Source: Bdellovibrionales bacterium
Lineage (GTDB): Bacteria > Bdellovibrionota > Bdellovibrionia > Bdellovibrionales > Bdellovibrionaceae
Length of the DNA: 64,000 nucleotides
Reading direction: 5' to 3'
Assembly (NCBI GenBank): GCA_018266295.1
Contig: JAFEAQ010000014.1
Coordinates: forward strand, 1-64,000
Shown: piece after piece, positions 8,575 to 16,961 of the stretch
Layout: each line of letters begins with the position of its first letter
Position numbering within the stretch: position 1 is the first letter of the stretch
Made by a program: the position numbers and the translations under genes
The notes under the pieces: model-generated
Database searches by the model: none
What the model was told of the DNA's origin: nothing
The model's input: only the letters and a program-made list of their open reading frames with translations

Positions 8575-9867
8575 ATGGGCAGCAAACGAAGGATTCTACA
8601 ACTCAAGCACATGGCGGGTTTAACGGCCCTGGTATTGCTGTTTCAAAATTGCACAGCAAATCACCTCGTCATCGATGAAGATCTCAAAACCGCCCTTCTT
8701 GCCAGCAACAAGATCCTCACCACCTCAAGTCCTGATGAAGATAGCAAAATCGCCACTTTCACCTTCGTCTGCCCGCAAGCCGGAAACGACAAACCTAAAG
8801 ACCTTCTTCATAGCGGCGAACTCAAAGCCGTGGTTGAGAAGTACGACTTTGAGAGCAACACCTCGACAGTCCTATGCGAAGTCCATAACGTCAGAAAACA
8901 GATTCTCGATAGCCGGAGTGTCGACCTTTCAAGCTGCGAAGAAATTCCGGGTCCGCAAAATGCTCACATGGATTTGTATATCGTAGAAGAATCCGTTACG
9001 AAGAACTTCAGCCAGCACAAAATCAACATCGACACAACGCCACTCGCACTGGGTGGTTATTCCCTGAACTATCTTGCGATGAGCCCCGAGGCAAAGAATT
9101 CAGCCTGTGACGAGGCCGGCGCACCACTGATGATTCAGCTTGGAAATAACACAACGGCCCTCACTCTGACAGCACCGAGCGACGGGGTTGATCTGGATCT
9201 CTTGGGTGGCAAGTCCTACCCAAGCCCGCATGATAAAGTCCACGCATCTTGGCCAACACCAAACTCGGCAAACGACGTTTACATGCTCGTAAAACCAAAC
9301 CGTGACCATCTTGTTCTGGGAGCTGATGAAATGTTTGCCGATACCACACTCGGCCCGGACACAAAGTACGTTAAACAAGGCTTCGCAGCTCTTGCAAAGT
9401 ATGATGACAACAAGGACCAAATGATCACCGCGGAAGACGTTGTTTTCAGTGAACTTCGTCTATGGAAAGACTCTAACCATGACGGCCGAGTTCAAGAAAG
9501 CGAACTCAGCACATTGTCAGATTTAAAAATTTTAGCCTTGGATTTACGCTATGAAACTCAGTACCGCGAAACGGATGCTTATGGCAACCAAAGCCGTTAC
9601 AAATCCGTTGTGGTCATGGAAGACCAAAGTTACGGAATGATCTTCGATCTCTGGCTGCGCTTTATTCATAAAACACCGGCGCCAGAAATCGTCAAGCTCG
9701 CTCCGGTCCCGGTTAGTGAGGATGCTGGCGCGGCGGACTCCAGTGACGATCACGAACTTCCATCTCTTGATCAGAGCCCTGCAGACACGAACTCACAAAT
9801 AAGCGAACCCCACGAGGAGACGCCTCAGACAGAGTCAGCTCTGTCTGTTGCCGAGCCGGCAGAGTGA
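8575..9867 (+). CDS. Probable lipoprotein with the EF-hand-like C-terminal module
   Basis: The ATG at 8575 begins MGSKRRILQLKH and a hydrophobic stretch ending LFQNC, a plausible though imperfect lipobox; an earlier frame start at 8521 lies too close to the terminator. The middle is not recognised. Residues about 270-380 contain YDDNKDQMITAEDVVF and LWKDSNHDGRVQESEL, then a segment ending MIFDLWLRF. This aligns with the end of the secreted protein at 991-2214 (shared GFxAL, LWxDxNxDG, IxDLW). The tail after residue 385 is rich in Pro, Asp, Glu and Ser, like a disordered surface tail. Its last 155 bp overlap the convergent gene. Confidence 0.55.
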   Translation: MGSKRRILQLKHMAGLTALVLLFQNCTANHLVIDEDLKTALLASNKILTTSSPDEDSKIATFTFVCPQAGNDKPKDLLHSGELKAVVEKYDFESNTSTVLCEVHNVRKQILDSRSVDLSSCEEIPGPQNAHMDLYIVEESVTKNFSQHKINIDTTPLALGGYSLNYLAMSPEAKNSACDEAGAPLMIQLGNNTTALTLTAPSDGVDLDLLGGKSYPSPHDKVHASWPTPNSANDVYMLVKPNRDHLVLGADEMFADTTLGPDTKYVKQGFAALAKYDDNKDQMITAEDVVFSELRLWKDSNHDGRVQESELSTLSDLKILALDLRYETQYRETDAYGNQSRYKSVVVMEDQSYGMIFDLWLRFIHKTPAPEIVKLAPVPVSEDAGAADSSDDHELPSLDQSPADTNSQISEPHEETPQTESALSVAEPAE

Positions 9868-11785
9868 TATTCAACATAGTGTATTTGAACGGTGAATAGT
9901 AACCAGCGCCCTTATCAACCATCACTTCCACTTTGCAATTCGCAAAACTTTCCCCACTCATATTGTTAATACGAATCGAAGACGAAGTCTCATCGAAGCT
10001 TTTGCGAATCTGGGCGCTGAGAACAGAGCTCTGGTGGATCGGCAAGCGGTCCCGGAAGTCTTCACTGCGGTTTAAGTAGTAATCTTCTTTCAAAGCCGCC
10101 GGATGATATGCCTCGCGCAGATAACTGCCGCTGGCGACAGCCTCACGCAAATCAGCCCCCACAAAGCCGCCGAGTTTGTTAAACCACTGTTTCTGAGTCT
10201 TATCGACTCCCGGAGAAAGCATGTTGGAACCCAAGGCCTCGCTGCGACCGACAAAGCTGGATTTAAAGCCACTCCCCGTCACATATCCGTAAAGGATCAT
10301 GCCATAGAAGTGATACCACGTACCGTACTTGTCTTCTGAATAGTTATAGCCACTCGTGATAGGGCGAAGGCGTTTGGTGACAGGCATATTCTCGCGGCCA
10401 CCATAGCGCCAGTTGGCTGAAAGCAAATTCTCGATGGTTAAAAGAGCCAAGTACACGTCTCCGCGATGGATGCGGAGACTTGCGCGGAACATTTCTGGGA
10501 AGGTAATACTGTTATAATCCTGCGCGACGATCCATTGCCACAGATCCGTCTCGTGACCTGTGGTCATAAAGCGCGAGGAAAACCCCATGCTCAAAACCAC
10601 AAAGAGTTTTGAGAAAACCATGACCGGGCTTTTAATATTTTGTTCTGTCTCAGGCGCCCAGCGGTGGAAGATTCCTACCATGGCTTTATTGCCGCGCGGA
10701 GCTTCCTCACGCAGAACTTGCTTCATCATTTCCGTAAACTCTTCAAGTTTGATCGGCTTATCCCGGCCTTGAATCGACGGCCCGGGCCCCTTCGTCATAG
10801 GTTCTGATTTTTTACCGGCAAGAGGTTCCACCATCTCCCAGGGCTCCGGTTGCCACGGATCGGTGATGCTCCCAAAGTCGTCGTCTTGGAAGAGAGCTTT
10901 TAACGCATTCATCGGCACCTTCGCCGCGCGCGCAATCAAAGCTGCATCACCTTCAGGATCAATCACACGGTAAGATTTCTGCGTATAGAGGTCTTTATCA
11001 TAGGCATTCGCCGCAGGCATTCGCGAGGACAAACCCGATGCCAAAGAAGCATAGACCTGTTCTTGCAAAATTGAGCTACGAGCATCCATCAGCAAATCGC
11101 GAATCGTGTTACGAATGGTTTTATCTAAATTCAAGAACGGAATGAGGCGGGCTTTTGCATAGGCCGACTCTTTTGCCGAGAACACCTGGTAACTTTGCGC
11201 CCAAGTGAGGTTGTCGCCCATCTTATAAAAGGCCGTGTAACTGCCACCACGGGCAAAAACACTCTCGATTTGAGTAAATTCCTGAGCAGCAATCAGATCC
11301 GGATAATGCAAAACTTGAAAAGCTTTTTCCCATTCCATCGGCACATGGGATTTGTCGACCGAACCATAGCGAAGCGAGATCGCTAGACTTGCCATACTGG
11401 TCTTGATTTCACCAGTACACTCGCTTCCAACGCAAGATTTCACTTTCAAGTTCTTAGAGTAACGAGAGACCTCGAGCGGCGAAGACATCCGTTGACGGAT
11501 CTCACTCACACTCAAAGGCAGATAAAAGGACGAACGCACAACGATGATATTACGAATACCGTCCGTACTCTTAGCAACACCATAGATATCCATATAGCGC
11601 GGGATTTTTGCCGCATCCGCCACCGGCACAAACTGCGTGGCTGTTTGAATGCGATCGACCCGACCGTCTTTGACGTCGCTAAACAGAAGCTGCTGTTCTT
11701 CAACGATGCTGACCGGAGACGCGGCCATTGCCGCCCCCCAAGAACTCATCACCATGAAGATCGAAAAAACGTGCCTTTTGAGCAT
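9713..11785 (-). CDS. Exported protein of unknown function (690 aa)
   Basis: The signal peptide MLKRHVFSIFMVMSSWGAAMAA is followed by a mature protein of about 665 residues with no domain I recognise. A CVGSEC pair near residue 130 could be a disulfide. The middle has a Pro-rich charged linker (about residues 318-350) and the second half is rich in Trp and Tyr. The frame is uninterrupted and codon use resembles its neighbours, so it is clearly coding, but its 3' end overlaps 155 bp of the convergent lipoprotein gene. Divergent from the L,D-transpeptidase gene across 253 bp; an envelope role is only guilt by association. Confidence 0.6.
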   Translation of the reverse strand: MLKRHVFSIFMVMSSWGAAMAASPVSIVEEQQLLFSDVKDGRVDRIQTATQFVPVADAAKIPRYMDIYGVAKSTDGIRNIIVVRSSFYLPLSVSEIRQRMSSPLEVSRYSKNLKVKSCVGSECTGEIKTSMASLAISLRYGSVDKSHVPMEWEKAFQVLHYPDLIAAQEFTQIESVFARGGSYTAFYKMGDNLTWAQSYQVFSAKESAYAKARLIPFLNLDKTIRNTIRDLLMDARSSILQEQVYASLASGLSSRMPAANAYDKDLYTQKSYRVIDPEGDAALIARAAKVPMNALKALFQDDDFGSITDPWQPEPWEMVEPLAGKKSEPMTKGPGPSIQGRDKPIKLEEFTEMMKQVLREEAPRGNKAMVGIFHRWAPETEQNIKSPVMVFSKLFVVLSMGFSSRFMTTGHETDLWQWIVAQDYNSITFPEMFRASLRIHRGDVYLALLTIENLLSANWRYGGRENMPVTKRLRPITSGYNYSEDKYGTWYHFYGMILYGYVTGSGFKSSFVGRSEALGSNMLSPGVDKTQKQWFNKLGGFVGADLREAVASGSYLREAYHPAALKEDYYLNRSEDFRDRLPIHQSSVLSAQIRKSFDETSSSIRINNMSGESFANCKVEVMVDKGAGYYSPFKYTMLNITLPARQQTELTLSEASPRGVRLFVSSCLQGSDQEMEVRDRHWSPPRQHPH

Positions 11786-12038
11786 AGGTCCTCCACTGCG
11801 CCGAAGCTTTGGTTACAAGGCCCGTGCCAGGACGCGGAGCTTCTAATATCTTTTTTACAAGTGCCGAAACGTTCCCAAACCGCAAACGCGCGCCCAATGT
11901 CAATAAAATCGACATTAGCGCCTCTCGGTGAGCCCCCTGAAAAAGTAAGGTCCTTTTTACTTCCGAAAGATACCCTCATGAAAATCCTTAGGCTATAAGG
12001 CGACCTCTTACAAACATCCCTGTGGAAGGACGATTTAT

Positions 12039-13490
12039 ATGCGCCTAAATTTGAAATCCGTCGGTATGGCATTCGCGACAGCTCTTGTCGCCTTGGTTCC
12101 TGCACTCAGCAGTGCCCAAAGCAAAGCCAACCTCAAAGTCGGTCAACGTTATTACATCACTGCAACGACATTGAATGTCCGCAGCAGCAACTCAACGACA
12201 GCACAAAACGTCGTGGGTCAGCTGACTCAGAACGACCTGGTGGAACTCTATGATCTTTTGAACGAAGCCACTCCGCTTGTGCAAGTAAAGATCATCCAAT
12301 CCGTGAGCATCAAAGCCACGGCAGCTCCGGACCTCTTCATTTCAAAGGACTACTTGAGCGAAAAGCCAGTGATCACAAACACCACTCCGGCTTCTAAGTA
12401 TTTCGTGGTACAAAACATCGCGACAGAAAAGACCCGCGTTTATGAGCGCTGCACTCTGACTCCCGATTGCGCCCATAAATTGATCTTTGAAACAGACACG
12501 GTTGTTGGCCGCCCAGAAGAAGGCGAAGCCGGCGATCCAAAAGCTTTCATCACTTGGCTCGGCCACTCCCGCATTTCAGACTGGGTGAAGTTCTACTCAG
12601 ACGGTGCCGGCACTTACCCGCCTTGGTACACGGCCGGTCAGGACATCAAGTCCATCCCAGGTCCTATCAGCAACAACATCAATAAAACATTGGGCGCTAA
12701 AAAGTGGACGATCAAGTACAAAGGTCGCTCAACAATGTACGGCGCTTTCGGCTGGTTCGCAGCTCGCTTGGCTCCTGCAGATGCAACAGGTGTGAATCAC
12801 CAATGGATGCACGGAACGATCGGCTGGGGTGTTGATGAAGACAAAGCCATTGAAATCACTCGCGGCTTTTTCGTGAACTTGTTCTCAAATCCTGGTTCGC
12901 ATGGTTGCACTCGCTTGGAAAACCGCTCAATTGCGTTCTTGCGCCAAATCTTGCCAGTGGGAACAGACGTTTACCGCGTTTATGCACGTGAATCCGTTCG
13001 TGAGAATACTCCGGTTCTTTCTCGTTATGTGAATGAACAAACGCCAGGCCGTTGGGATTACATCCTGTTGACGGATGGCGCGCAAAAAGTGAACGGCTTG
13101 ACTGCGGATGCGGCAACAATCCGTGGCTCTGGCATTGCGATCATGAAAGACGTGAACTTCCTCGAAGAAGGAACGTTCAATTATGACCGTTATCCAAACG
13201 CCGTGGCTCCGGACTATTCTAAAAGCGCTTCTAGCGGCAAATCCGGCGATCGTTACCAAATCGACTCTGGCAAAGCTAAAGATGCCGCCAACACACACTT
13301 CCGTGGTTACTTCCTCGTCGATGAAGGCCGTTTCGTGGATTACCAACATCCGGATGAAGTGGCTGTCGCAGGCAAAGTAAAAGTCAGCGGTCTTCCGGAC
13401 TTCAGAAACTCTGTCCCTGATTCTTTACGCACCACCGGCACGCACTACCCTCCGGCGATCAACTATAAAGGTCGCGACGGCGGAAACTAA
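12039..13490 (+). CDS. Secreted L,D-transpeptidase (YkuD domain) with SH3-like domain
   Basis: Predicted periplasmic peptidoglycan transpeptidase. Signal peptide ends SALSSAQ. Residues 30-110 look like an SH3b domain (YYITATTLNVRSSNSTTAQ). The YkuD catalytic region contains HGTIGWG and then SHGCTRLENR with His288, Gly289, Cys290 and Arg292, matching the catalytic SHGCxR signature. Enzymes of this class form 3-3 cross-links or attach ligands to meso-DAP, and in Bdellovibrio L,D-transpeptidases are known to modify the predator and prey wall. The ATG follows GGAAGGACG. A strong terminator follows, so it is monocistronic. Confidence 0.85.
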   Translation: MRLNLKSVGMAFATALVALVPALSSAQSKANLKVGQRYYITATTLNVRSSNSTTAQNVVGQLTQNDLVELYDLLNEATPLVQVKIIQSVSIKATAAPDLFISKDYLSEKPVITNTTPASKYFVVQNIATEKTRVYERCTLTPDCAHKLIFETDTVVGRPEEGEAGDPKAFITWLGHSRISDWVKFYSDGAGTYPPWYTAGQDIKSIPGPISNNINKTLGAKKWTIKYKGRSTMYGAFGWFAARLAPADATGVNHQWMHGTIGWGVDEDKAIEITRGFFVNLFSNPGSHGCTRLENRSIAFLRQILPVGTDVYRVYARESVRENTPVLSRYVNEQTPGRWDYILLTDGAQKVNGLTADAATIRGSGIAIMKDVNFLEEGTFNYDRYPNAVAPDYSKSASSGKSGDRYQIDSGKAKDAANTHFRGYFLVDEGRFVDYQHPDEVAVAGKVKVSGLPDFRNSVPDSLRTTGTHYPPAINYKGRDGGN

Positions 13491-13516
13491 ATCTCAGCGT
13501 CAATCACGATTTCGAT

Positions 13517-13551
13517 AAGCCCACAGTTTCAAAAGAACTGTGGGCTTTTTT
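13517..13551 (+). terminator. Rho-independent terminator of the L,D-transpeptidase gene
   Basis: AAGCCCACAGTT pairs perfectly with AACTGTGGGCTT around a 7-base loop and is followed by a T-run. It may also stop the convergent csbD-like transcript. Confidence 0.88.
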
Positions 13552-13565
13552 GTTCATATGACGAC

Positions 13566-13844
13566 CTATGTTTTTTTAATTTTTTGTTTTAATTCGTCAA
13601 CTTTGCGATTCACAGTATCAGAGACTTGCTGCGGAGAGAACTTCCTATCCATCTCACGCATGAATTCAGAAACATTGCGTGTAGCTTCGTCTTTTTCCAT
13701 GCCGAATTTCTGCTGAATAATACCGGCCAAAGCTTGGGCATTGCCTTTCGATTTGCGAATTTCGTCGTCTGTAAGTTCGCCCCATTTCTTTTTGATCTCA
13801 CCGGATATCTCTTTAAATTTGCCTTCAAATATATCTCTGTTCAT
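13566..13844 (-). CDS. CsbD-like stress protein
   Basis: Small hydrophilic 92-residue protein. MNRDIFEGKFKEISGEIKKK and WGELTDDEIRKSKGNAQALA match the CsbD family core (G..K...G..K..WG.LTDDE). The second half is helical and Lys-rich. CsbD proteins are induced by general stress; the molecular role is unknown. AAAGGGGGA lies three bases before the ATG, a strong but close ribosome site. It neighbours an ElaB/YqjD-like gene, another stress-type protein, transcribed divergently. Confidence 0.75.
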   Translation of the reverse strand: MNRDIFEGKFKEISGEIKKKWGELTDDEIRKSKGNAQALAGIIQQKFGMEKDEATRNVSEFMREMDRKFSPQQVSDTVNRKVDELKQKIKKT

Positions 13845-13992
13845 AAATCCCCCTTTTGTAACGGCCCATGGTAATGCCGAAATAGCACTGGGTTTTGACG
13901 TAAATTTCGCAGATCCGTAATCAAAAACTGATTCTCAACATCTATCATTTTTTTCAAGTCGATAAACCTAACCTCATATGAAAGGGAGTAAT

Positions 13993-14280
13993 ATGGAACC
14001 ATCAACAAATGATCTTAAGAACGCAGCAGCTTCAGCAGGCAACTATGCCGGCGAAAAAGCACGCCAAGTAGCACACAATGTTTCAGACAAAGTTTCTGAT
14101 AAAATTGATAAGTCACAGGCACGTATCGAAGACATCTACAACGCGGCAAGAGATCGCGCTGAAGACTACTACGACAACTCTGTTGATTTCGTGAAAAAGT
14201 ATCCTGTGTCAACAGTCGCTGGCGCGGTTGCGATCGGCTTCGTTGCCGGTATGCTTCTTCGTCGTACAACAAGACACTAG
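13993..14280 (+). CDS. ElaB/YqjD (DUF883)-like membrane-anchored protein
   Basis: The 95-residue protein has a long amphipathic helix rich in Ala, Lys and Asp (KARQVAHNVSDKVSDKIDKS), then VKKYPVSTVAGAVAIGFVAG with a C-terminal membrane segment and basic end RRTTRH. This is the layout of ElaB/YqjD proteins, which tether to ribosomes at the inner membrane in stationary phase. The ATG at 13993 has AAGGGAG before it; the ATG at 13978 would destroy that site. A terminator lies right after it. Confidence 0.7.
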   Translation: MEPSTNDLKNAAASAGNYAGEKARQVAHNVSDKVSDKIDKSQARIEDIYNAARDRAEDYYDNSVDFVKKYPVSTVAGAVAIGFVAGMLLRRTTRH

Positions 14281-14293
14281 TTTTATCACCCCT

Positions 14294-14320
14294 AAGCCCC
14301 GTTGAAAAACGGGGCTTTTC
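14294..14320 (+). terminator. Rho-independent terminator after the YqjD-like gene
   Basis: AAGCCCCGTT pairs perfectly with AACGGGGCTT around a GAAA tetraloop, followed by TTC and TCTTTT. Confidence 0.85.
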
Positions 14321-14337
14321 TCTTTTGAGGAGTTGCC

Positions 14338-14838
14338 ATGCAATGGCTTAGCCTTTTATTTTCGTTTTTTCTCGGAAAATTTAACGTCGCTCGCGCCCCA
14401 AGCCTGAAGGATAGCGTGTCCTTTGTATTCGAAGAAGCGGCTTACCGTAGCCGCAAACCCGCCGTTCTGATTTTAGGTGGGCTCGGTTGTATTCTGCTCT
14501 TGTGTGGCGGCTTTTTTATGGGCCTTATTGACCTGACAACTCAAATGGATCGCGAAGGTTCCGTTCGCGCCACTGCCAGCGCCATCAGCGGTTTTGTCTT
14601 GGTAGCAATTGCCCTTGGGGTTTTCTTCTGGATCTTCACCCGCGCTTGGCCCGGTGCCCGCAATGTGAAGGCAAAAAAGGAGGAGAAGGAAATTCCCGCC
14701 AGTGGCCTTGAACAAGCCCTCACTCTCCTTGTGATGGACTTCATCAAAGAGCGAGAGCTGAAACGTGAAGAACGCCGCCATCCCCATATTCCACCGGTTT
14801 CAGAGACGAACGAACGCACTCCGCCGCCCCTCCACTAA
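14338..14838 (+). CDS. Small two-helix inner-membrane protein
   Basis: 166 residues. Two strong membrane segments lie at about residues 44-66 (LILGGLGCILLLCGGFFMG) and 82-104 (ISGFVLVAIALGVFFWIF), followed by a charged cytoplasmic helix and a Pro-rich tail. In enterobacteria YqjD is followed by the two-helix membrane protein YqjE; position and topology agree, but sequence similarity is not obvious. The ATG follows TTGAGGAG. A terminator separates it from the YqjD-like gene, so it may have its own promoter. Confidence 0.6.
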   Translation: MQWLSLLFSFFLGKFNVARAPSLKDSVSFVFEEAAYRSRKPAVLILGGLGCILLLCGGFFMGLIDLTTQMDREGSVRATASAISGFVLVAIALGVFFWIFTRAWPGARNVKAKKEEKEIPASGLEQALTLLVMDFIKERELKREERRHPHIPPVSETNERTPPPLH

Positions 14839-14886
14839 ATAAAAAAGTGCTTTACGTATCCTTCTTAGGAGGGTCATAATCTCTTC

Positions 14887-15699
14887 ATGGTAAATTGGAA
14901 CGTTAGTCCGACAATCGTGAATCTTGGCCCTCTTCAATTGCGCTGGTACGGTCTCATGTTTTTGGTGGGTTTTCTTATTGGCTACCAAAGCATGCGCAAA
15001 ATCTGCACCTGGGAAAATAAACCCCTCGAAAAGTTAGACTCCCTTTTAACTCATATTTTCTTGGGCACCCTTATCGGCGCTCGCCTTGGGCACTGCCTAT
15101 TTTATGAGCCGGGATACTACTTGAGCCATCCTTTGGACATTATCAAAATCTGGGAGGGCGGCCTTGCAAGCCATGGCGGTGGCATCGGGGTGTTGATTGG
15201 AATCTGGCTCTTTTCTCGCAAGAATAGAGAATTCCCGGTTATGTGGATCTTTGACCGTGTCGCAATCTTTACGGTTTTAACGGGAGCGTTCATCCGTATC
15301 GGAAACTTGATGAACTCAGAAATCATCGGACGCCCGACAGATGTTCCGTGGGCCTTCGTTTTTGAAAGAGTCGACAAACTCCCTCGTCACCCAACCCAGA
15401 TTTACGAAAGCCTGTGCTACTTTGCGATCGCGCTTTTTGGCTGGCTGACGTATCGTAAGTACAAGGCGAAACTCCCTTCAGGGCGCGTGTTTGGCCTCAC
15501 CCTTGCTTTGATCTTCTTAGCCCGCTTTACCATCGAATTTTTCAAAGAAAACCAAGAGGCCTTCGAATCTTCGATGACGATCAACATGGGTCAGTTACTG
15601 AGTGTTCCTTTCATTCTCGCGGGAATTTATTTTTATGTTCGTTCATTCCGCGAAGTTCCTGCAGAAAATACGAAGTCTGTAAAGAAACGATCAAAGTAA
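14887..15699 (+). CDS. lgt: Prolipoprotein diacylglyceryl transferase
   Basis: Lgt transfers diacylglycerol from phosphatidylglycerol to the lipobox cysteine of prolipoproteins, the first step of lipoprotein maturation in the inner membrane. Seven membrane segments are apparent. Diagnostic motifs are IGARLGHCLFYEP, GGLASHGGGIG, RIGNLMNSEIIG (the Lgt signature) and RHPTQIYE. 270 residues is the usual length. The AGGAGG site lies 13 bases before the ATG, an unusually long spacing. This agrees with the several lipoproteins predicted in the window. Confidence 0.95.
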   Translation: MVNWNVSPTIVNLGPLQLRWYGLMFLVGFLIGYQSMRKICTWENKPLEKLDSLLTHIFLGTLIGARLGHCLFYEPGYYLSHPLDIIKIWEGGLASHGGGIGVLIGIWLFSRKNREFPVMWIFDRVAIFTVLTGAFIRIGNLMNSEIIGRPTDVPWAFVFERVDKLPRHPTQIYESLCYFAIALFGWLTYRKYKAKLPSGRVFGLTLALIFLARFTIEFFKENQEAFESSMTINMGQLLSVPFILAGIYFYVRSFREVPAENTKSVKKRSK

Positions 15700-15740
15700 T
15701 TCCACTCTTCTTCCAAAGTTCACAGACCTAGGTTGATTTT

Positions 15741-15781
15741 TTCCCGAAGATTTTTTTTCTTTCATTTTCTTCGGGAATTTT
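15741..15781 (+). terminator. Probable terminator of lgt
   Basis: TTCCCGAAGA and TCTTCGGGAA form a perfect 10-bp stem around a 17-base T-rich loop and are followed by TTTTCC. Confidence 0.6.
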
Positions 15782-15827
15782 CCATAGAAATGTTGCTACA
15801 ATAATTGCATCACTTAGAAAGTTAAGA

Positions 15828-16958
15828 ATGCAAAACAACATAGCGACTAATACATCGGCGACTTCCGCTTCTAAAATTCTTCAGTCCTGCCTTTCCCGCT
15901 CCTGGGGCGGACTTGAGATGGTTGCCTATGAGAATGCACTTTCTTTGCGCGACAATAATACCGAATGCTTCACGCTTTGTTTCTCAGGAAGTCCCCTCGA
16001 AAAACATTTGCAAATGCAAGGACTCCCTACTCTGAGCCTTTCTCAGCGCAGCATTTTTGATTTTTTAAAAGTCCGCCACTTCATTCAAGAACATGGAATT
16101 AAAACCATTCTCGTTCAACATTTGAAGGATCTTCGTCTGCTTTCAATGGCGACGATGAACCACAATGACGTGAAAATGGTCGCGATCTCTCACACTTTTG
16201 TGAACGTAGATAAAAAAGATTTTATCCACCGCTGGACCTATAAGAAACTCTCCAAGCTGATTTGCCTCACCAGTCTTCACAAGCAAAATCTTTTAGAGCA
16301 TCTGCCGCTGGACGAGCAGCAACTAGAAATCATCCCCAACTTTGTGGACACAGAACGCTTTAATCCCAAGAACCGTTCAGAGACTGTTCGAAAAAGCCTT
16401 GGCGCAAAGCCCGGCATTCCTCTGATTGGTATTGCCTCTCGTCTGGATCCACAAAAGGGTCAAGACACGGCTCTGGAAGCGATGGCTATTCTGAAACGCC
16501 AGAAGGTTCCTCTGCAACTTGTGATTGTCGGCGAAAACACGCTGAACGAAATGAATTACCTTGAAGTGCTGAAAAAGAAAACAGCGGAACTCGGCCTTGA
16601 AGACTGCGTCTCTTTCACCGGTTACCGTGCTGATATGGAAAACATCATGGCATCACTCGATGCCCTTGTAATGCCTTCGCACTGTGAAACTTTCGGCCGG
16701 GTTTTGATTGAAGCGATGGCTTCTAAAACTCCGATCATCGCGACTCGCGCAGGCGGTGTTCCCGACATCATCGACTCAGACCGCCTCGGCCTGCTCGTAA
16801 GTCCACAAAATCCAGAGGAGCTGGCGGTAGCAATGAAGAAGATTGCCAGCAATCCTGAGCTTCGTAATGGCCTTTCAGAAAGCGGTTACTTTAAGGTGCG
16901 CTCAACCTACGCTAAAGAGGTTGTCGAGAGCCGCCTGATGAATCTTTTAGAAGTTTAA
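15828..16958 (+). CDS. GT-B glycosyltransferase, family 4 type
   Basis: The 376-residue protein has the two Rossmann domains of GT-B enzymes. The N-terminal domain shows SRSWGGLEMVAYENALSL. The C-terminal domain shows IPNFVDTERFNP, IGIASRLDPQKGQD and the E-x7-E-type donor site in SHCETFGRVLIEAMASK, followed by ATRAGGVPDII. These are typical of retaining family 4 transferases using nucleotide sugars for LPS, capsule or glycolipid synthesis. No other polysaccharide gene is nearby, so the acceptor is unknown. It has no good Shine-Dalgarno. Confidence 0.82.
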   Translation: MQNNIATNTSATSASKILQSCLSRSWGGLEMVAYENALSLRDNNTECFTLCFSGSPLEKHLQMQGLPTLSLSQRSIFDFLKVRHFIQEHGIKTILVQHLKDLRLLSMATMNHNDVKMVAISHTFVNVDKKDFIHRWTYKKLSKLICLTSLHKQNLLEHLPLDEQQLEIIPNFVDTERFNPKNRSETVRKSLGAKPGIPLIGIASRLDPQKGQDTALEAMAILKRQKVPLQLVIVGENTLNEMNYLEVLKKKTAELGLEDCVSFTGYRADMENIMASLDALVMPSHCETFGRVLIEAMASKTPIIATRAGGVPDIIDSDRLGLLVSPQNPEELAVAMKKIASNPELRNGLSESGYFKVRSTYAKEVVESRLMNLLEV

Positions 16959-16961
16959 AGC

